Assembly: GCF_029407905.1 (NCBI RefSeq)
Contig: NC_073643.1
Coordinates: 24,952,001-25,016,000, forward strand
DNA length: 64,000 nt
Origin: Bubalus kerabau
Lineage: Eukaryota; Chordata; Mammalia; Artiodactyla; Bovidae
Direction of reading: 5' to 3'
Under the pieces are notes generated by a model. That model did not search any database and was not told the DNA's origin. It saw nothing but the letters and a program-made list of their open reading frames with translations. Positions 23,388-35,690 of the stretch are shown piece by piece (within the stretch, counting starts at the first letter, position 1; the number at the start of each line of letters is the position of its first letter). Position numbers and translations under genes: made by a program.

Positions 23388-25294
23388 TAGTTCAGTTCAG
23401 TCGCTCAGTCATATCCAATTCTCTGTGATCATGAACAACAGCATGCCAGGCTTCCCTGTCCATCACCAACTCCTGGAGTTTACCCAAAGTCATGTCCATG
23501 GAGTTGGTGATGCCATCCAACCATCTCATCCTCTGTCGTCCCCTTCTCCTCCTGCCCTCAATCTTTCCCAGCATCAGAGTCTTTTCCAATGAGTCAGGTC
23601 TTCACATCAGGTGGCCAAAAGATTGGAGTTTCAGCTTCAACATCAGTCCTTTCAAAGAACACGCAGGACTGATCTCCTTTAGGATGGACAGGTTGGAACT
23701 CCTTGCAGTTCAAGGAACTCTCAAGAGTCCTCTCCAACACCACAGTTCAAAAGTATCAATTCTTTGGTGCTCAGCTTTATTTCTAGTGCAACCCTCACAT
23801 CCATACATGACTACTGGAAAAACCATAGCCTTGACTAGATGGACCTTTGTCATCAAAGTAATGTCTCTGCTTTTTAATATGCTATCTAGGTTGGTCATAA
23901 CTTTCTTTCCAAGGAGTAAGCATCTTTTAATTTCATGGCTGCAATCACCATCTTCAGTGATTTTGGAGCCCAGAAAAATAAAGTCTGTCACTGTTTCCAC
24001 TGTTTTCCCATCTATTTCCTATGAAGTGATGGGACCAGATGCCATGATCTTTGTTTTCTGAATGTTGAGCTTTAAGCCAACATTTTCACTCTCCTTTTTC
24101 ACTTTCATCGAGAGGCTCTTTAGTTCCTCTTCACTTTCTGCCATAAGGGTGGTATCATCTGTATATCTGAGGTTATTGATATTTCTCCTGGCAATCTTGA
24201 TTCCAGCTTGTGCTTCTTGCAGCCCAGCGTTTCTTATGATGTACTCTGCATAGAAGTTAAATAAGCAGGGTGACAATATACAGCCTCGACATACTCCTTT
24301 TCCTATTTGGAACCAGTTTGTTGTTCCATGTCCAGTTCTAACTGTTGCTTCCTGACCTGCATACAGGTCTCAAGACGCAGGTCAGGTGGTCTGGTATTCT
24401 GATCTCTTTCAGAATTTTCCACAGTTTATTGTGATCCACACAGTCAAAGGCTTTGGCATAGTCAATAAAGTAGAAATAGCTGTTTTTCTGGAACTCTCTT
24501 GGCTTTTTCGATGATCCAGAGGATGTTGGCAATTTGATCTCTGATTCCTCTGTCTTTTCTAAATCCAGCTGGAACATCTGGAAGTTCACGGTTCACATTC
24601 TATTGAAGCCTGGCTTGGAGAATTTTGAGCATTACTTTACTAGCGTGTGAGATCAGTGCACTTGTGCAGTACTTTGAGTACTCTTTGACATTGCCTTTCT
24701 TTGGGATTGGAATGAAAACTGACCTTTTTGAGTCCCGTGACTGCTGAGTTTTCCAAATTTGCTGGCATATTGAATGCAGCACTTTCACAGCATCATCTTT
24801 AGGATTTGAAATAGCTCAACTGGAATTCCATCGCCTCCACTAGCTTTGTTCGTAGTGATGCTTCCTAAAGCCCACTTGACTTCACATTCCAGATTATCTG
24901 GCTCTAGGTGAGTGATCACACTATTGTGATTAGCTGGGTCATGAAGATCTTCTTTGTACAGTTCTTCTGTGTATTCTTGCCACCTCTTCTTAATATCTTC
25001 TGCTTCTGTTAGGTCCATACCATTTCTGTCCTTTTGAGCCCATCTTTGCATGAAATGTTCCTCCTAGTATCTCTAATTTTCTTGAAGAGCTCTCTAGTCT
25101 TTCTATTGTTTTCCTGTATTTCTTTGCATTGATCACTGAGGAAGGGTTTCTTATCTCTCCTTGATATTCTTTGGAACTCTGCATTCAAATGGGTATATCT
25201 TTCCTTTCTCCTTTGCTTTTTGCTTCTCTTATTTTCACAGCTATTTGTAAGGCCTCCTCAGACAGACAGTTTGCTTTTTCACATTTCTTTTTCT
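23388..25294 (-). mobile_element. BovB LINE (antisense) inserted in a sense BovB
   Basis: It begins with the 3' end (AGTTCAGTTCAGTCGCTCAG) and runs back through the reverse transcriptase (LRYTDDTTLMAESEEEL, catalytic Ala replaced by Thr in YADD) to the linker region, 5'-truncated. The host BovB resumes at GATGACAATAAACTG. Target duplication is weak (ACTGTGT against ACAGTGA). Confidence 0.93.
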
Positions 25295-25302
25295 TCAACA
25301 GT

Positions 25303-26635
25303 GAGGATGACAATAAACTGTGGCAAATTCTGAAAATCATGGGAATACCAGGCCGCCTGACCTGCCTCTTGAGTTATCTGTATGCAGGTCAGGAAGCTAC
25401 AGTTAGAACTGGACATGGAAAAACAGACTGGTTTCAAATAGGAAAAGGAGTATGTCAAGTCTGAATATTGTCACCCTGCTTATTTAACTTATATGCAGAG
25501 TACATCATGACAAATGCTTGGCTGGATGAAGCACAAGTTGAAATCATGGTTCCTGAGAGAAATATCAATAACCTCAGATATGCAGATAATACCACCCTTA
25601 TGGCAGAAAGTGAAGAAGAACTAAAGAGCCTCTTAATGAAAGTGAAAGAGGAGAGTGAAAAAGTTGGCTTAAAGGTCAACATTCAGAAAACAAAGATCAT
25701 GACATCTGGTCCCATTGCTGCTGCTGCTGCTGAGTCGCTTCAGTCGTGTCTGACTCTGTGCGACCCCAGAGAGGGCAGCCCACCAGGCTCCCCCGTGCCT
25801 GGGATTCTCCAGGCAAGAACACTGGAGTGGGTTGCCATTTCCTTCTCCAATGCATGAAAGTGAAAAGTGGAAGTGAAGTCGCTCAATCGTGCCCGACTCT
25901 TAGCGACCCCATGGATTGCAGCCCACCAGGCTCCTCCGTCCATGGGATTTTCCAGGCAAGAACACTGGAGTGGGGTGCCATTGCCTTCCCCATTACTTCA
26001 TGGCAAATAGATGGGGAAACAGTGGAAACAGTGGCAGACTTTATTTTTGGGGGCTCCAAAATCACTGCAGATGGTGACTGCAGCCATGAAATTAACTTAC
26101 TCCTTGGAAGAAAAGTTATGACCAAACTAGACAGCATATTAAAAAGCAGAGATGCTACTTTGCCAATAAAGGTCCATCTAGTCAAAGCTATTGTTTATCC
26201 AGCAGTCATATATGGATGTAAGAGTTAGACTAGAAAGAAAGCTGAACACTGAAAAATTAATGCTTTTGAACTGTGGTGTTGGAGAAGACTCTTGAGAGTC
26301 CCTTTGGCTGCAAGGAGTTCCAACCAGTCCATTCTAAAGGAAATCAGTCCTTAATGTTCATTGGAAGTACTGCTGTTGAAATTGAAACTCCAATACTTTG
26401 GCCACCTGATGCGAAGAGCTGATTCATTTAGAAAAGAGCCTGATGCTGGGAAAGATTGAAGGTTGGAGGAGATGGGGATGACAGAGGATGAGTTGGTTGG
26501 ATGGCATCACTTACTCAATTGGCATGAGCTTGTGTAAACTCCAGGAGTTGGTGATGGACAGGGAGGCCTGACGTGCTGCAGTCCATGGGGTCACAAAGAG
26601 TTGGACATGACTGAATTACTGAACTGAGCTGAACC
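25303..26635 (+). mobile_element. BovB LINE (sense), right part of the split copy
   Basis: It resumes where 23387 stopped and runs to the 3' end (GAGTTGGACATGACTGAATT). The reverse transcriptase box reads YADNTTLMAESEEEL, with Asn for the second catalytic Asp, so it is inactive. A Bov-A2 sits inside it. Confidence 0.94.
25714..25990 (-). mobile_element. Bov-A2 SINE inserted in BovB
   Basis: Antisense dimeric Bov-A2 starting (GCT)n and ending GTGCCATTGCCTTCCCC. The flanking BovB reads GGTCCCATT on the left and CCCCATTACTTCATGG on the right, a short CCCATT duplication. Confidence 0.93.
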
Positions 26636-26934
26636 AAGTCATATTTTATTCTGACTTTACTCGAAGAAAAGCTTTCTCATTAGGGATTTTATTATCTATA
26701 AAACAAGTGTCTGTGGTTTGTAGAATAAGAATTCCATTTTGATGTTGTTTGCCTATAGTATAAGCAACCCGTTCATTTCAGTATATAATTTCTTTCCATT
26801 TCCCTCCCAGTGCCAAGATATTCACTTGGTGCCTATCAGGAAAGTGTTTAATACGTGTTTTAGTCATCTTCACTCCTTGGAGGTATACATCTTCCTGTTT
26901 TAGTGACTTGCTTGATCATAATGTTTAAATTTAT

Positions 26935-27830
26935 TTTATTTTATAGAATTACTTTGCAATATTGTGATGCTTTTTTTTTTTTGCTATACATCAACATGAA
27001 TTAGTCATAGGTTTACATATGTCCCCTCCCTTTTGTACCCCCCTCTCACCTCCTTCCTCCTTCCACCCCTCTAGGTTGTCACAGAGCACTAGCTTTGGGC
27101 TCCCTGCATCATGCAGAAAACTCCCACTGGCTATCTGTTTTACATATGGTAATATGTATGTTTCAATGCTATTCTTTCAAATCACCCCACCCTCTCCTTT
27201 CCCTACTGTGTCCAAAACTCTTTCCTCTCCTTCCCCCACTGTGTTCAAAACACTGTGTCTGTGTTTCTTTGCTGCCCTGCATATAAGATCGTCAGTACTA
27301 TCTTTCTAGATTCCATACATATGCATTAATATGTGGTATTTGTCTTTCTGACTTACTTCACCTGTATAATGGGCTCTAGGTTCATCCATCTCATTAGAAC
27401 TGACTCAAGCCTGTTCCTGTTTATTTACCTCCCACATTGCAGGCAGATTCTTTACCATCTGCGCCACCAGGGAAGCCTCCTTCTGATAGCTGAGTAATAT
27501 TCTGTTGTATATATGCACCACCACTTCCTTATCCGTTCATCTGTTGATGGACATCCAGATTGTTTCCATGTCCTAGTTATTGTAAATAGTGTTGCAATGA
27601 ACATTGGGGTACATATGTCTTTTTCAATTATGGCTTCAATTATGCCCAGTCGTGGGATTGCTGGGTCATATGGTAGTTTTATTCCTAGTTTTTTAAGTAA
27701 TCGCCATACTGTTCTCCATAGTGGCTATACCAATTTGCATTCCCACCAACAGTGTAAGAGGGTCCCTTTTCCTCTACACCCTCTCCAGCACTTATTGTTT
27801 GTGACTGTAATGGTTTTGATGATGCCTAAA
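26935..27830 (-). mobile_element. L1 3' region, antisense
   Basis: Reverse complement of ruminant L1 3' sequence (CATCTGTTGATGGACATCCA, GTGGGATTGCTGGGTCATAT, CCATACTGTTCTCCATAGTG). It is broken by a Bov-tA fragment at 27425. Confidence 0.92.
27425..27478 (-). mobile_element. Bov-tA SINE head fragment inside L1
   Basis: Only the antisense tRNA-derived head is present (GCAGGCAGATTCTTTACCAT, then CTGCGCCACCAGGGAAGCC). Confidence 0.85.
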
Positions 27831-27889
27831 GTCAGATTGTATCTTCTTTTTAATATTAAATTTTGTAGGGAAACTTCAAAAAGCGGGAT

Positions 27890-28029
27890 TTCTCATATGG
27901 TAGCTTTTTGGGTGGGAAGTAGGAGGGAGAAAGAAGAGGGAGAGGGCAAATATACACCTATGGTTAATTCATGTTGATGTATGACATAAATCAAACCAAT
28001 ATTGTAAAGCAATCATTAATCAATTAAAA

Positions 28030-28045
<16 letters not shown>
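27890..28045 (+). mobile_element. L1 3' end (sense)
   Basis: TTAATTCATGTTGATGTATG, then AATATTGTAAAGCAATCATT and CAATTAAAAATAAAT are the terminal bases of bovine L1. It faces the antisense L1 at 26935-27830, so the pair may be one 5'-inverted insertion. Confidence 0.85.

Positions 28046-28076
<31 letters not shown>
28032..28076. repeat. (AT)n microsatellite at an L1 tail
   Basis: About 22 uninterrupted AT units. Such a run is likely length-polymorphic. Confidence 0.95.
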
Positions 28077-28078
<2 letters not shown>

Positions 28079-28433
28079 AATGGGATTCTTTAAAAAATAA
28101 AAGCCAAAGAGCTGACAGACAACTTACCTCAAATGATACTAAGGGGGACAGAGAACTATTTTTGGTAGTCATTAAAGGCCACAGCCAAGACAATTGATTA
28201 ATGATCACAATCAATCTGGAGGAAGAATCTCTAGGGATGAATTTAAGGTCTCTCTAGTTGGTCCTAGTTTTTTTTTCAACAAAAATAAAACCAGTGCTGG
28301 ATGAACTGTTTTTCATTAATTTTGCATAAAACACACATCAAAAAGGGAACCCTAAATATGAGATGAGACTCAGAATTCCCAGCGATTTCAAACTGGACCA
28401 GTTCTTTATTTCAGGATGAACTAAACAGGCAAA

Positions 28434-28626
28434 CCCAAGTGGCGCAGTGGTAAAGAATCCTCCTGCCAAAGCAGGAGACATGGGTTCTCTCCCTGGGTCG
28501 GAAAGATCCTGTAGAGAAGGAAATGGCAACTCATTCCAGTATTTGTGTCTGGAAAATTCCATGGGCAGAGGAGCCTGGTGGGATACAGTCTATGGGGTCA
28601 CAAAGACTTGGACAGGACTGAGCACA
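28434..28626 (+). mobile_element. Bov-tA SINE
   Basis: Head AGTGGCGCAGTGGTAAAGAA, then the Bov-A body, ending GGACAGGACTGAGCAC. Confidence 0.92.
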
Positions 28627-29437
28627 AAGCACATGCAAAGGGGCAAAGCAGAAAAGCTTTACTTCTAAAAATAAGCTATATAGGTTCAGGCTGGGGGAAA
28701 ACTGGGTTGACAGTTCACATGGAAAAAACTTGAGTGTTTCAGTCTCAAAATGGTCTATGCAGCTGTGAAAGAAGCTAATGAAATCTTAGGCTGTACTAAA
28801 TAGCATGTGATATCTATCTTAGAGAGGTAAAAATCCCATTATACTTTGCATTAATGAGACCACAGCTTACTAAGAACATCTTTTGGATTCACTGACACAT
28901 TATTGTACCTAGGTTAGTGAAGGAGCTAATAAACTTGTAACAGTTAAAATAAATGAAACTGTTTGACAGGAAAAGGAGAAATGAGAGGGGACATGAGACT
29001 CATCTGCGAATATGTGAAGGGTTTATAAACAGCAGATGAATTGAGCTTACTTTGTGTTGCCTCAAAGTAGAAAGCAAAGGGGAACTACAAATAGGCATAG
29101 TTTGGCTCTGTAAAAAGGAGAGCTTTCTAAATAATCTGATTTTATGAACAGGAAAATGGGCTGCCTCCGGAGAATATGCATCACCATTTCTAGAAGTATT
29201 TAAATGGAGGTGGGCTCTATCCAGCTCTGTCAGGTTACACAGAAGCCAGCCAGGGTAGTGGAATCCTATTACCTCTCTACAGAGCCACCTTTCCAGTGCC
29301 TTCCTGACCACTCTACTCATGACTGATCCTTTTCTTGTTCAAAGCTTGTCAGCATTAACTGTCTGTTCCACTTTAGCATTATGCTTGAGCATTATTGTGG
29401 AATATCACTATCCCATTTCTTCCCTGTCATCAGATTC

Positions 29438-30517
29438 TAATTCTGCTACATTGACTATGCTAAAGCCTTTGACTGTGTAGATCACAATATACTGTGGAAA
29501 ATTCTTAAAGAGATGGGAATACCAGACCACCTGACTTGCCTCCTGAGAAACCTGTATGCAGGTCAAGAAGAACTGGACATAGAACACTGGACTGATTCCA
29601 AATTGGGAAACGAGTACGTCAAGGCTGTATATTGTCACCCTGCTTATTTAACTTACATGCAGAGTACATCATGCAAAATGCTGGGCTGGATGAAGCACAA
29701 GCTGGAATCAAGATTGATGGGAGAAATATCAATAACCTCAGATATGCAGATGACACCACCCTCATGGCAGAAAGTGAAGAGAAACTAAAAAGCCTCTTGA
29801 TGAATGTGAAAGAGGAGAGTGAAAAAGTTGCCTTAAAACTCAATATTCAAAAAATAAAGATCATGTTATTCAATCCCATCACTTAATGGCAAATAGATGG
29901 GGAAACAAGAAAACAGTGACAGACTTTATTTTCTTGGGCTCCAAAATCACTGCAGATGGTGACTTCAGCCGTGAAATTAAAAGACGTTTGCTCCTTTGAA
30001 GAATAGCTATGACCAACCTAGGCAGCATATTAAAAAGCAGAGACATTACTTTGCTGACAAAGGTCCATATAGTCAAAGACATGGTTTTTCCAGTAGTCAT
30101 GTATGGATATGAGAGTTGGACCATTAAGAAGGCTGAGTGCTGAAGAACTGAACTGTGGTGTTGGAGAAAACTCTTGAGAGTCTGTTGGACAGCAAGGATA
30201 TCAAACCAGTCAAACCTAATGGAAATCAGTCCTGAATATTTGTTGGAAGGACTAATGTTGAAACTGAAGCTCCACTTCTTTGGCCATCTGATGTGAAGAA
30301 CCGACTTATTGGAAAAGCCCCTGATGCTGGGAAAGATTGCAGGTGGGAAGAGAAGGGGATGACACAGGATGAGATGGTTGGATGGCATCACTGACTCAAT
30401 GGACAAGAGTTTGAGCAAACTCCGGTAGATGGTGAAGGACAGGAAAGCCTTGCGTGCTGCAGTCCATGGGGTTGCAAAGAGTCAGACATGGCTGAGTGAC
30501 TGAACAACAACAACAAA
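29438..30517 (+). mobile_element. BovB LINE, 5'-truncated
   Basis: It begins within the reverse transcriptase (ATTGACTATGCTAAAGCC) and runs to the 3' end (TGGCTGAGTGACTGAACAAC, then a CAA tail). The catalytic region encodes LRYADDTTLMAESEEKL. A 9-bp duplication, ATCAGATTC, at 29429-29437 and 30518-30526 delimits it. The frame is broken. Confidence 0.94.
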
Positions 30518-30741
30518 TCAGATTCCTGGGGGTTGGGGACTACATCTTACACTTTCATAAATCCTTGGTGCTCAGCTCTGTCCCTTCTCATGAGAGTTAG
30601 TGAATGATTAATTGAGTAATGATCCACAAAAGGCAGTGTTGGTTACTAACAAAAGTTAAGGACCTAAGCCTTGATGTGATGTAGCCTGGGAAGCTATTGT
30701 GCTGTATTTCTTATTTTTTTATACTGACTAAAACTGACTAT

Positions 30742-30961
30742 GGGCTTCCCTGGTAGCTCAGCTGGTAAAGAATCTACGTGCCATGCAGGAGACCCAGGTT
30801 TGATTCCTGGGTCAGGAAGATCCCCTGGAGAAGGGATAGGCTACCCACTCTAGTATTGTTGTCTGGAGAATCCCCATGGACAGAGGAGCCTGGTGGGTTA
30901 CAGTCCAGAGGTCTGCACAGAGTCAGACACAACTGAGCAACTAAGCACAACACAGCACAAG
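30742..30961 (+). mobile_element. Bov-tA SINE
   Basis: Head CTCAGCTGGTAAAGAATCTA, Bov-A body, tail ACTGAGCAACTAAGCACAAC. An 8-bp duplication, CTGACTAT, lies at 30734-30741 and 30962-30969. Confidence 0.93.
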
Positions 30962-31084
30962 CTGACTATAGAGCAGAAAAAATCAGCCACCTAATTGTTC
31001 ACTCATTGTGCAAACTCTGACCCTCTGTGCTCATGCAGACTTTTGCCTTTAATGCCACGTTTAGGACTTTTTCTCTCTTTTAGA

Positions 31085-32640
31085 AAGTAAGTTATTTTGA
31101 AATAATTTCAAAGGTATAGAAAAGTTTTCAGAAAAGTACAAAGAGCTCCTTTACCTTCACACAGACACCTACACTGTTAATATTTTATTGCATTTGCTTA
31201 TTTCCTCTTCTGTCATATATAATAGATATGTAATAGATATACATATATATATATATTCATAATTTATATTTACCTATTATCATTAGTCTTTTTCTGAATC
31301 TTTTGAGAGCAGTCACAGACATCATAACTCATCACCCTAAAACATTTCAGTATGTATTTCCCCAAACAAGAACACTTTGCTGATAACCAGCACAGCTTCC
31401 AAGTAATCAACCCTGGCACATCACCACTAGGCAATTCAGATCTCATTCAAAATTTGCTAACTTTCTCAGTAATGTCTCTTTATCTTTTGATCCAGGATCT
31501 TATTCAGGAGTGAATGTTTCATTTCATTGTCAAGCTTCCTTAGCCTCTGTCAAGTAAGGACATTTCTTCTGTTCTTCCTTCTTGTAAAATCCCTGACATT
31601 TTTAAAGAGGACAGACCTTACATTTTGTAGGGTGACTCTCAAGCTAGGGTCATCTGATGTTTCCTTATGATCTATCTCAGGTCTGCATTTTCAGCAGGAA
31701 CAACACTGATATCCTATGCAGTACCTTCAAAGTGAGTCAAACCAGGAGCTATGTAATGTGATATGCACTCATCTCAACACTGACCAATGACCATGTTAAT
31801 TCTAATCACCAGGTCAAGCTGGTGCCTGACTGGCTTCACTACCTTGTATATAGCAACTTGCAACTGATCAGAATTTTCTGGGGAGATTATTCCAAAATTG
31901 GGACTTCCCTGGTGGCTCAGATACTAAAGAATCTGCCTGCAATGCAGGAGACCCAGGTTCAGTCCCTGGGTTGGGAAGATCCCCTGGAGAAGGAAATGGC
32001 AACCCACTCCAGTATTTTAGCTTGGAGAATTCCATAAACAGAGGAGCCTGGCAGGTTACAGTCAGTCCATGGGGGTTGCAAAGAGTCAAACATGACTGAG
32101 CAACTAACACTTTCATTTTCATTCCAAAATTACACCAATATTTGATATTCATCAAACTTTGATCCACCAACCTTAGGATCCATTGAAGACTCCTGCCAGA
32201 AGCAACCATCTTTCTGATGTTGCCAAATGAAAAGTCTATATCCCCATCACTTCTTCTACATATATTCGATGACATTCAACTTTTAAAAAGAACTTTCTTT
32301 TCTCATTCATTCATTTATTTTTGTCTTCCTATTGTATTCAATGACTTGTAATACATTACTATTGTTATCTCTTTTGATGCTCAAATTGTCCCCATTTGGC
32401 CAGTTTTTAGGCTGGCTTCCTATGCCCTTGGAACATTTTGTTATCATTTGTTTCCTTACTTTTTGGCCCAGTAAGAAGTTCCAGGCTCATCATACATGGT
32501 GCTATAGCTCTAGAATGAAATTGGCAATTTCTCCACGGAGGCTTGGTTCTTTTCAGTGGAGGATGGTTTTGAGAAACCAAGATGTAGATACTATTGTGCT
32601 CATTGATTCTGGCCCCTCTCATTCAAAGAGCTAAGGATGC
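31085..32640 (-). mobile_element. Old L1M LINE 3' region, antisense
   Basis: A long, diverged stretch matches the reverse complement of the mammalian L1M 3' UTR in order (GATCCAGGATCTTATTCAGG, TCCTTAGCCTCTGTCAAGTA, GGTGACTCTCAAGCTAGGGT, CATTTGGCCAGTTTTTAGGC after the SINE). It is split by the Bov-tA at 31900-32120. Confidence 0.75.
31900..32120 (+). mobile_element. Bov-tA SINE inserted in L1M
   Basis: Complete head and body. Perfect 11-bp duplication, ATTCCAAAATT, at 31889-31899 and 32121-32131. Confidence 0.95.
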
Positions 32641-33607
32641 ACACACACATGTGTATAATACATGCACATATACCTCTGTAACTGTTCTATATTTTATATT
32701 CAAAACATGTATTTGCTTAATCAACTTTTTTGTTTGGTGTAATCAGTCCCCAAACTTTGTCAACTGTCTCCTCTGCCCATCACTTCTGCATCTACCCTCA
32801 ACTATCCCACATCCAGGGATTCTGGACATATAGAAACATGCTTCCACATCCCTCTCCAACCCTCATCACCACCCTACATCCTCAGCGTGTACTGACTCCT
32901 CTTGTGTTGGGAAGAGAAGGGATCATGGGAAGAGAGAGGAAAGCAGTGGAAGGGAAGACAGGACTTAGATCACTTTACTATCCAAAATGTAAAAATTTTA
33001 AGTGAATATGCCACAGAAAAATAAATTAAAAAGATGGCTAACTCTAATTCTAGAGAACATGCTATTTAAATATTAAAGTTTTATGCTACTTTTTAAAAGA
33101 AAAATGAATAGAAAATGCTTATCATTTTACTAAAACTGAGACACTCTCAGTTCTGCTCTTCACACCATGGTGAAAATTTGAATCAATACATTTATAAAAT
33201 TTCTATCACCAAAACAAGGCATTACTTAAGATTAATTAAGCTTTTAAAAACTAATTTATTATTAAATAGAAAAAACTGATTAGTATTCTAATTTTTTTTC
33301 TCTGTTAGGTAGTTTTGGGTCTACATTTGAAAGCAGCTATCAAAACAAACAGCAACATAGCTTCCAGTTTGTTTGTTTTTCCTGATTTACTTTTTAGAAA
33401 TCTATTCTGTTAGGGAGTCAGGTAGGGAAGAAAGGAAGGAAGGATGGAGTGGGTTAAGATACCCTTGAGAAATCTACACTACTTAGCTAAAAGTTGTTTT
33501 CAGATTGCTCCATAATGCTACTTTTAAGGGTATGCATTCTCTTTGTTGTGAGAAGTGGAATATTTCCTGCCATTATCAGTAAACAATGATGTCACAGTCA
33601 TCAGCAA

Positions 33608-34045
33608 TTGTAGCCACCACATATGACGAGCTGGCCAGCCTGAGGAAACCCACGAAGGAAAAGAAGATCTGCCATCAAGCAGCCATCAGATTGCAGCCAC
33701 TCCCTATGGTGAGCCCCAAGGAAACTCAGGATGTGAAAACACATTGGCCCTAGATAGCTGAGAGGCATATCAAAGGAATGATTTCAGTGAGTCCAGACTC
33801 TTGCATCTTTCCATACTTAGAAAAGCACTAAATTTCTTAACTTGAGATGTCAGGTTTTCCTTAATTAACAATAATCTTTTCATGTGCCTATGACCTGCCC
33901 CTTGTTGCAAAGCTTAGATATAAGCTACCCCACCCCCACTGCCTCCTCAGAGGATTTCTCTCAGGGTTGCTTGAGATGCTGCCTTCCAGGCTTAAGTCCT
34001 AAAAATTTTCACTGAATAAAACATAACTTTCAATCTTGAGGTTGT
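33608..34045 (+). mobile_element. Solo-LTR-like element (ruminant ERV type)
   Basis: About 440 bp with a TGTAGCCACC start and a polyadenylation-type AATAAAACATAACTTTCAAT near the 3' side (34015-34034). The 130 bp around CCTCCTCAGAGGATTTCTCT and TTGAGATGCTGCCTTCC closely match a second copy at 51950-52211. No internal retroviral genes lie beside it. Ends are approximate and the family is not certain. Confidence 0.6.
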
Positions 34046-34462
34046 GAATATTTTTTTTTTTAAGTCCGAAGTTACTAGATTTCCTCACTGTCTTTCTAAT
34101 TTTGATTTGAAAGTTCATCTTATAAAGACATTTTTTTTTTTCCTCCTCATGAACATTCCTCCCTATGTGTGGTTGCAAAGCCCTAAACAAGTTATGTGAA
34201 GGGTTTGGGGCTTATATCTCATAGGGTAGCAAAAATATAGGGTATTTCACCTTGTACTGTACAGCCTTGGCTCTTGTTTTCTTAAGTGGTCTTGCTGCTC
34301 AGTCTGACCATAAAATAATTTCTTTTAAAAGTTCTTAAATCTGCAAATTCTCTCTTCGCCACTCCTACCCGTTTCCTGACAGGGAAGTGAGACTCAGGCC
34401 TTCACTTTAGGCATAGCAGCTTTAACTGCCAAAATATACTGACAAAATACAATATATTCAGT

Positions 34463-34920
34463 GTATTTGTTGTTGTTCAGTTAGTCATGTTCAACTCTTT
34501 GTGACCCCATGGACTGCAGCATGCCAGACTTCCCTGTCCATCACCAACTCCTGGAGCTTGCTCAAACTCATGTCCATTAACTCGGTGATGCCATCCAAGC
34601 ATATCATCCTCAGCTTCCCTCTTCTCCTCCTGCCCTTAGTCTTTCCCAGCATCAGGGTCTTTTCCAATGAGTTGGCTCTTTGCATCAGGTGGCCAAAGAA
34701 ATGGAGTTTCAGCTTCAGCATCAGTCCTTCTAATGAATATTCAGGGTTAATTTCCTTTAGAATTGACTGGTTTCATCTCCTTGTTATCCAAGGGACTCCC
34801 AAGAGTCTTCTCAAGCACCATAATTTGAAAGCATCAATTCTTCAGTGCTCAGACTTTTTTATGGTCCAACTCTCACAACCATATATGACTACTGGAAAAA
34901 CCATATGCTCATCTAGATAA
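34463..34920 (-). mobile_element. BovB 3' end fragment
   Basis: Antisense 3' end from GTTCAGTTAGTCATGTTCAA to AACCATATGCTCATCTAG. It includes the C-terminal coding segment read in antisense as LDGITELMDMSLSKLQELVM. Confidence 0.93.
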
Positions 34921-35229
34921 TACCAGGCATCTATGCATTTGATATTTGTTTCCAAGTCTCCATTTGGTTATAAATTACTACTCTTTTGGAAATCTTTTAG
35001 ACATGTGATTTATTTTAGACATTTACTTTTCACTAAGATTTGTTTTATACTGAGCAGCTAGGTCTGTGAATTGAGAATTTAGAAACTTTTGAAACAAATG
35101 GAGTCTATTTTCTCCTCCTTTATCTTATCTCTCTTTTTGTTAACACAATTAAAATCTGATTTTATTGTGTGAAGAAGCGAAGGGCACCAGTTGGAAAAAC
35201 AAACAAAAACAATGATTTTATCTTGGCTG

Positions 35230-35690
35230 AAGACAAGAAAATCTTCCCTTTTTTGGTGGCAGAAAAACCACAGCGACAGCCCAGGGCACTTCTAACAAGT
35301 CAAGGTTTTTAAGCAATTCACGCCAAGCAGCACTGCCATGCAGTATCGCAACCTGGTTCTTTGAACAACTTGTGCCCCTTGACAAATGACATCAGAAGAA
35401 AACATAAGGCAAATTCTGACCCTAGTCGGACTGAGCACAAATGGAGCCTCCTGTACAGCAATTTACGAATCATACCTGGGCAGAATGCTTACCGATTTAT
35501 TTTCAAGGACTAGAGGAAAACACAAAGCAGAGTGTTTAATCAGCTCGACTGCCACCAATGGAAACCGCGATGCACAAGTCAATTGAGGGGGGCCAAGTCA
35601 GGTACTTGGGAAACAATCAGCTAAATGATAATCAAAGTTATTAGATTTGCCTGGTAAAAATGTGTTGCACAAAGCACCCACTTAATTATG
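35230..35690. promoter_or_regulatory. Candidate conserved non-coding element
   Basis: A repeat-free stretch with unusually even base composition and several CpGs for an AT-rich intron. Its right half is packed with homeodomain and SOX-like words: GTCAATTGAG (35579), CTAAATGATAATCAAAGTTA, TTATTAGATT and CTTAATTATGCAGG. The 66-codon frame inside looks accidental. No alignment was possible, so conservation is inferred. Confidence 0.3.

Noticed and set aside
23035..23592. 185-codon frame as a gene
   Set aside because: It runs from sense BovB reverse transcriptase across the junction into antisense BovB 3' end, an artefact of the nesting.
23492..24061. 189-codon plus-strand frame
   Set aside because: It is the non-coding complement of the antisense BovB; the coding sense is on the other strand.
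26935..28045. Two independent L1 insertions facing each other
   Set aside because: Not asserted: the antisense then sense layout may be one 5'-inverted insertion, but I could not find matching target duplications, so I left them as separate features.
35386..35586. 66-codon frame in the 35-kb island
   Set aside because: No recognisable domain; the base pattern fits a regulatory element better than an exon.
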